From Spirosoma sp. SC4-14 (GTDB taxonomy: Bacteria; Bacteroidota; Bacteroidia; Cytophagales; Spirosomataceae): a stretch of 64,000 bases of DNA. The stretch is taken from positions 3,527,001 through 3,591,000 of the forward strand of contig NZ_CP147518.1 in the NCBI RefSeq assembly GCF_037201965.1, written 5' to 3'. Below are positions 60,346-64,000 of this stretch, piece after piece. Position 1 is the stretch's first letter; every line of letters starts with the position of its first letter. The notes under the pieces were generated by a model that did no database searches, had not been told where the DNA came from, and worked only from the letters and a program-made list of their open reading frames with translations. The translations under genes and the position numbers were made by a program.

Positions 60346-61713
60346 ATGCAAAAACCCACATTACCGAAAGGCACTCGCGATTTCGGGCCGGAGCAGATGC
60401 GCAAACGGCTCTTTATATTCGATACCATCCGCCAGACATTCCAGCGATTTGGTTTTCAGCCGCTTGAAACGCCATCAATGGAAAACCTGTCGGTGCTGAC
60501 CGGCAAATATGGAGATGAAGGCGATCAGCTTTTATTTAAAATCCTAAATTCGGGCGATTTTGCTGCCGACTTAACTGAGGATGATCTGAAAGCCGGGTCG
60601 AAAAAGCTTACTCCGAAGATTGCTGAAAAAGGATTGCGCTATGACTTAACGGTACCATTTGCGCGGTATGTGGTCATGAACCGCAATAATCTGGCTTTGC
60701 CCTTCAAACGCTACCAGATGCAGCCCGTATGGCGGGCCGACCGCCCGCAAAAAGGCCGTTATCGGGAGTTTTATCAATGCGATGCCGATGTTGTCGGTAC
60801 CGATTCGCTGCTGTGCGAAGCCGAAATCGTACTGATGATTCATGAAGTATTCCGCAATCTGGGCGTCGAAAATTTTACCCTTAAGCTCAATAACCGCAAG
60901 ATTCTGGCCGGTATTTCGGAAGTGATTGGCGCACCGGGGCAGGAGGGGGCCTTAAGCGTTGCTATCGATAAGCTCGACAAAATCGGGAAGGAAAAAGTCC
61001 TCGACGAACTCCGTGAACGCGGGTTTTCGGAAGAGAGTATTAATCGGCTAGATCCGATGTTTACTTTTGGCAACCTGGCAGCTCAGGAAGTGATCGATCA
61101 GTTAAAAAGCTGGCTGGCAACATCGGAAACGGCCACCTCGGGTATTGCCGAACTGGAAAAAACCCTACAGCTTGTTGAGCAGTATGGACTGACGAATCCG
61201 CAGGTTGAGATCGACCCAACGCTGGCAAGGGGTTTATCATACTATACGGGCGCTATTTTCGAAGTCAAAGCCAACGGTGTTTCTATTGGTAGCATAAGCG
61301 GTGGCGGCCGATACGACAACCTGACGGGAGCTTTTGGGATGCCGGGGCTTTCGGGGGTAGGTATATCGTTTGGTGTCGACCGGATTTATGATGTGATGGA
61401 AGAGCTTTCATTGTTTCCGGCTTCGGCGGGGCAGGGAACGCAGGCGCTCATTGTCTCCTTCGATGCCGAGGCACGGGTGGTTGCCTTACCGTTGCTCAAT
61501 CGCTTACGGAGCCAGGGCATTTCGGCGGAGGCTTATCCCGATCTGGCAAAAGTGAAGAAAATGCTCGATTATGCCAATGCAAAAGCGATTCCGTTTGTGG
61601 TACTGATTGGTTCGGAAGAAGTACAAACAGGCTTGCTGACACTGAAAAACATGCTGACTGGCGAACAACAGAAAGTCAGTGCAGAAGAGGTTGCTGCGAT
61701 CGTACAGGCATAA
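60346..61713 (+). CDS. hisS: Histidine--tRNA ligase
   Basis: A 455-residue class II aminoacyl-tRNA synthetase that charges tRNA-His. N-terminal PKGTRDFGPEQMRKR is motif-1 context. Then RYDLTVPFARYV, and motif 2 in RYQMQPVWRADRPQKGRYREFYQCDADVVG. The histidine-specific loop is LARGLSYYTGAIFEV, and GGGRYDNL with GISFGVDRIYDV makes up motif 3. The C-terminal anticodon-binding domain (about 365-455) has LIVSFDAEARVVALPLLNRLR. Full length. A shared terminator with the convergent gene follows (61721-61761). Confidence 0.97.
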   Translation: MQKPTLPKGTRDFGPEQMRKRLFIFDTIRQTFQRFGFQPLETPSMENLSVLTGKYGDEGDQLLFKILNSGDFAADLTEDDLKAGSKKLTPKIAEKGLRYDLTVPFARYVVMNRNNLALPFKRYQMQPVWRADRPQKGRYREFYQCDADVVGTDSLLCEAEIVLMIHEVFRNLGVENFTLKLNNRKILAGISEVIGAPGQEGALSVAIDKLDKIGKEKVLDELRERGFSEESINRLDPMFTFGNLAAQEVIDQLKSWLATSETATSGIAELEKTLQLVEQYGLTNPQVEIDPTLARGLSYYTGAIFEVKANGVSIGSISGGGRYDNLTGAFGMPGLSGVGISFGVDRIYDVMEELSLFPASAGQGTQALIVSFDAEARVVALPLLNRLRSQGISAEAYPDLAKVKKMLDYANAKAIPFVVLIGSEEVQTGLLTLKNMLTGEQQKVSAEEVAAIVQA

Positions 61714-61720
61714 TCGTAGA

Positions 61721-61761
61721 AATGGTGGCAAAAGTGGTTTAATGCTTCTTTTGCCACCATT
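61721..61761. terminator. hisS terminator overlapping the end of the next gene
   Basis: Perfect 14-bp arms AATGGTGGCAAAAG (61721-61734) and CTTTTGCCACCATT (61748-61761) followed by T5. The right arm encodes Trp-Trp-Gln-Lys near the C-terminus of the convergent gene that stops at 61739. Confidence 0.85.
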
Positions 61762-62473
61762 TTTTCTTCTTAACAGGTATAAGCACGACTTCGCCCAGAA
61801 AGCTCTGCTCCTGATTCAGGTAAACTTCTTTGGTAAGCGGTAAATCTTCTGCTTTGAGCGTTAATTCGAGCCTTTGGTAACCAATCTGGGCAAAGATCAG
61901 GGTTATCTTGTCAGGTGTATAGCTTGCGGGTATTGTTAAACTAAAGAGGCCGGTCGCATTGGTCATCGCCTTAACTTCTGTGCCTTTCAGTTGGACATAA
62001 ATTCCTGGGAGTGCCAGATGGTCTGAAGCATCGAAAACCGTTCCGCGAATCGTATTTTTTGTACTATCGCTAACCGTTTCCGGTTTATTGCGGATGGCCT
62101 GGTTCTGTACAGAGTTTTCTGTATGACTGCCTAACACATTGGTGGGTGGTAGCGATTGCTGCTGATCCGAAAGGGCACTGCTGGTCGTACTGATCAGAAA
62201 AGCACCTGCCAGTACAGTATTGAATGGCAACGAAGACCGGTGTGATTGTGTTTCTTCCAGCGTTTGGTTTAGTTGAGTTTGGGTCAATCGTCCACATAAT
62301 TTTCCTGACGACGTCTGAATAAGATGCAAAATATCGGCATCAGCTAATCCGGTGAAATCGACTACCGTTTTTGCGCAGGCAGAACAGAATTTTCCTGAAC
62401 CGTTTTCCGTCATCGAATCCCACGACTGATTGCAGGGATTATGGAGTTTGAGATGATAGGCAGCACTTTTCAT
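61739..62473 (-). CDS. Cys-motif / carboxypeptidase-regulatory-like domain protein
   Basis: A 244-residue protein. The N-terminal 60 residues carry a cysteine pattern common in Bacteroidota: CNQSWDSMTENGSGKFCSAC followed by AKTVVDFTGL. It may bind metal. Near residues 82-98 is a hydrophobic stretch (LPFNTVLAGAFLISTTSSAL), probably a membrane segment. The C-terminal half (about 140-225) is a carboxypeptidase-regulatory-like beta sandwich (IRGTVFDASDHLALPGIYVQLKG, AMTNATGLFSLTIPAS). It ends KKKKWWQKKH. So the Cys domain would be cytoplasmic and the sandwich outside. The role is unknown. It lies next to a LytS/LytTR pair (39 nt to the regulator stop) but is not part of it. Confidence 0.75.
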   Translation of the reverse strand: MKSAAYHLKLHNPCNQSWDSMTENGSGKFCSACAKTVVDFTGLADADILHLIQTSSGKLCGRLTQTQLNQTLEETQSHRSSLPFNTVLAGAFLISTTSSALSDQQQSLPPTNVLGSHTENSVQNQAIRNKPETVSDSTKNTIRGTVFDASDHLALPGIYVQLKGTEVKAMTNATGLFSLTIPASYTPDKITLIFAQIGYQRLELTLKAEDLPLTKEVYLNQEQSFLGEVVLIPVKKKKWWQKKH

Positions 62474-62511
62474 ATATCGTTGGCAGTAAGATTCATCAAA
62501 ACTTTTACTAC

Positions 62512-63216
62512 TTACCCTTTCAGGCGCTCGATCAGCTCCCGGCGATAGGTTAGCCCAACTGGCAGGGTGGTCTCACCGATCAAAACTTCGTTGCCGCTCA
62601 TCCGGCGTATCCTGGCCAGGGGAACCAGGTAGGATTTATGCACCCGGATGAATTGGTCGGAGGGTAACCGACGCTCTACTTCGGTCATGGTCATCGACGC
62701 TACATAAACCTGTTGTGTTGTAAAGAGCTTGACGTAATTACCCCAGCTCTGAATGTACTCCAGATCGCTAAAGGTAATCCGAATCCAGTCGGCGTCTACT
62801 TTCGCCACCAGCGATTGTTCGGGAACAGCCGGAAGTTGGACCGGTTGTTTTTCCGTCTCTGTTGTCACGACTTTGTCAATCGCTTTCAAAAATCGGGGAA
62901 ATTCGATGGGTTTCAACAAATAATCGACCACACCGTACTCGTAACTTTCCAGCGCAAACTCCGAATAGGCCGTAGTGAAAATGACGCGGGGTGGATTGGC
63001 TAACGTTTGCAGCAGTTGCAACCCATTGATTTGCGGCATATTAATGTCCAGAAACAGTAAATCGACCGGATGGCGGTGTAAAAAATTAATCGCTTCCAGC
63101 GCATCATAGCAATTGCCCACCAGCGTCAACTGATCGACCTGCTCGATGTAGTGCTGCAATACATAGTGAGCAGCCTGTTCGTCATCAATAAGTAAACACC
63201 GCAACGGGTTGGGCAT
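62512..63216 (-). CDS. LytTR-family response regulator
   Basis: A 234-residue two-component regulator. The receiver domain (about 5-120) has the acidic pair (LLIDDEQ), phospho-acceptor Asp in LLFLDINMPQINGL (about residue 56), and the conserved Thr and Lys in IFTTAYSEFALESYEYGVVDYLLKPI. The LytTR DNA-binding domain (about 138-232) has IRITFSDLEYIQSWGNYVKLF, FIRVHKSYLVPL and LPVGLTYRRELIERL. It overlaps the upstream kinase gene by 32 nt, showing a tightly coupled pair. Target genes are unknown; LytTR proteins usually bind pairs of imperfect direct repeats. Confidence 0.93.
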   Translation of the reverse strand: MPNPLRCLLIDDEQAAHYVLQHYIEQVDQLTLVGNCYDALEAINFLHRHPVDLLFLDINMPQINGLQLLQTLANPPRVIFTTAYSEFALESYEYGVVDYLLKPIEFPRFLKAIDKVVTTETEKQPVQLPAVPEQSLVAKVDADWIRITFSDLEYIQSWGNYVKLFTTQQVYVASMTMTEVERRLPSDQFIRVHKSYLVPLARIRRMSGNEVLIGETTLPVGLTYRRELIERLKG

Positions 63217-64000
63217 CGGCTCGGGTGGCTAGCTGGATTTCTAACTGGGTGATGTAGCGGTCAGGTTCCTGGGTTAAGACCAACCGATGTTTTTCGGGAT
63301 ACAGCATATCCAGTCGTTGTCGGGTATTCTGTAAGCCCAGGCCGGTAGATGTGCCGTTGAACCTGTGACTCGAAAGCGAGTTTTCAATCGACAGCAGCAG
63401 CCGGTTGTTCTTCAATTGCAGGGTGATCTGCACAAAACAGCCTTTGATGTCGCCCGTGCCGTGTTTAAACGCATTTTCGACCAACGGCATCAGCAGCAGC
63501 GGAGCCAACTGGTAGATTTGCAGTTGATACTCGTCGGTAGGGTACCGATAGCTGATCTGGCAACGCTTTCCCAGCCGCTCCTGCTCCAGCGTAACGTAGC
63601 TGGTAATAAATTCGATCTCCTGCTGAAGCGATACCCACGACCGACGGCTGCTCTCGACCTGATACCGCATCAGTTTCGATAACTGCATCAGCAAATCGGG
63701 CATCCGGCTGGGTTCATGCAGGCTGATTCCATAGAGGTTATTAAGCGTGTTGAAAAAGAAGTGCGGATTAAGCTGGGCGTGCAAAAACCGAATTTGCTCG
63801 TCCTGATGCAGCAACTGGTCGGTATGGCGTTGCTGCTGTTGCTGATAAAATCGCTGAATAAGAAAAACACCAACAAGTACCATCAGGCTGACCAGATAGG
63901 TAGCCAGCAGAAAAAGACCTGTCTCGCGCCATTCTTCAATCGGACAGGTTTCGGGATAGAGCCAGTGATTTGCGCCATACACCAGAAAACTCCCCACCAC
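63185..64000 (-). CDS. LytS-type sensor histidine kinase (5' end beyond window)
   Basis: The last 271 residues or more of a membrane sensor kinase; the frame is open to the window edge, so the N-terminus is missing. Visible: membrane helices at the start (ETGLFLLATYLVSLMVLVGVFLI); a coiled linker rich in Gln; the His_kinase motif LHAQLNPHFFFNTLNNLYGI with the phospho-acceptor His; and an ATPase domain (LLLMPLVENAFKHG as N-box, STGLGLQNTRQRL as G-box). It phosphorylates the LytTR regulator encoded downstream, with which it overlaps by 32 nt. The signal sensed cannot be told. Confidence 0.9.
   Translation of the reverse strand: MVGSFLVYGANHWLYPETCPIEEWRETGLFLLATYLVSLMVLVGVFLIQRFYQQQQQRHTDQLLHQDEQIRFLHAQLNPHFFFNTLNNLYGISLHEPSRMPDLLMQLSKLMRYQVESSRRSWVSLQQEIEFITSYVTLEQERLGKRCQISYRYPTDEYQLQIYQLAPLLLMPLVENAFKHGTGDIKGCFVQITLQLKNNRLLLSIENSLSSHRFNGTSTGLGLQNTRQRLDMLYPEKHRLVLTQEPDRYITQLEIQLATRADAQPVAVFTY

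Noticed and set aside
1..64000. CRISPR arrays, tRNA or rRNA genes, prophage, intact insertion sequences, known riboswitches
   Set aside because: I looked for these on both strands and saw no regular repeat-spacer array, cloverleaf, transposase, phage gene or recognisable riboswitch; a dedicated search could still find a weak one.

Overview
The window looks like chromosomal DNA of a Bacteroidota bacterium of the order Cytophagales, most probably Spirosoma or a close relative. The genus is an inference from gene content; no 16S rRNA gene is present. The evidence is: type IX secretion C-terminal sorting domains (gene at 1-513 and the subtilase at 19073-20740); a PorE-like TPR/PD40/CRD/OmpA protein; DUF2911, LytTR/LytS and N-terminal Cys-motif proteins typical of the phylum; and many intergenic copies of the Bacteroidota -7 promoter word TAnnTTTG. 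Coding density is high. I see no tRNA or rRNA gene, CRISPR array, prophage or intact insertion sequence.

Layout. 1-6.3 kb: envelope genes (a truncated secreted protein, an OstA/LptA-like protein, a PorE-like protein) plus tilS. 6.3-14.6 kb: three short-chain dehydrogenases, a DinB-like protein, a sodium:solute symporter with a 41-residue companion, a DUF2911/TPR protein, a Nudix hydrolase, and two adjacent paralogous small secreted proteins sharing the motif DPTYSTHNYK. 14.6-19.1 kb: a 1148-residue ThuA / PQQ-type sugar dehydrogenase / PKD / cytochrome c protein divergent from an NrtR-type regulator, with a 25-bp palindrome just upstream of the enzyme's predicted -7 box. 19-30 kb: a T9SS subtilase, lipoproteins, a ketoglutaric-semialdehyde-type dehydrogenase, an M20 amidohydrolase, a Tat-exported sugar phosphate isomerase-like protein, a threonine/serine dehydratase-like enzyme, a GNAT protein and a sorbosone-dehydrogenase-like lipoprotein. 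30-33.5 kb: an ECF sigma factor translationally coupled to a protein with an inner-membrane segment and a predicted outer-membrane barrel, then an SGNH-like protein without the usual catalytic serine. 33.7-43.1 kb: an RND pump pair, a TetR regulator, and a divergent exporter operon (ABC membrane domain without ATPase, HlyD, TolC). 43.1-51 kb: CoA pyrophosphatase, an FAD dehydrogenase, and a dabA-dabB-LCIB inorganic-carbon cluster. 51.6-64 kb: housekeeping genes (pyrG, yidC, hemL, hisS) with a periplasmic binding-like protein, a glycosyltransferase, small proteins and a LytS/LytTR two-component pair cut by the window end.

How the genes work together. The strongest functional unit is 45583-50997: DabA with all four zinc-ligand positions, the membrane partner DabB, and an LCIB-type (theta class) carbonic anhydrase homologue, in what otherwise looks like a heterotroph. 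The second is the NrtR regulator, its putative operator and the extracytoplasmic sugar oxidase. The third is the sigma factor with its envelope-spanning partner. Several long near-perfect inverted repeats lie between genes. Two share a GTTTTCAGT core and one sits between two divergent promoters where a terminator role does not fit.
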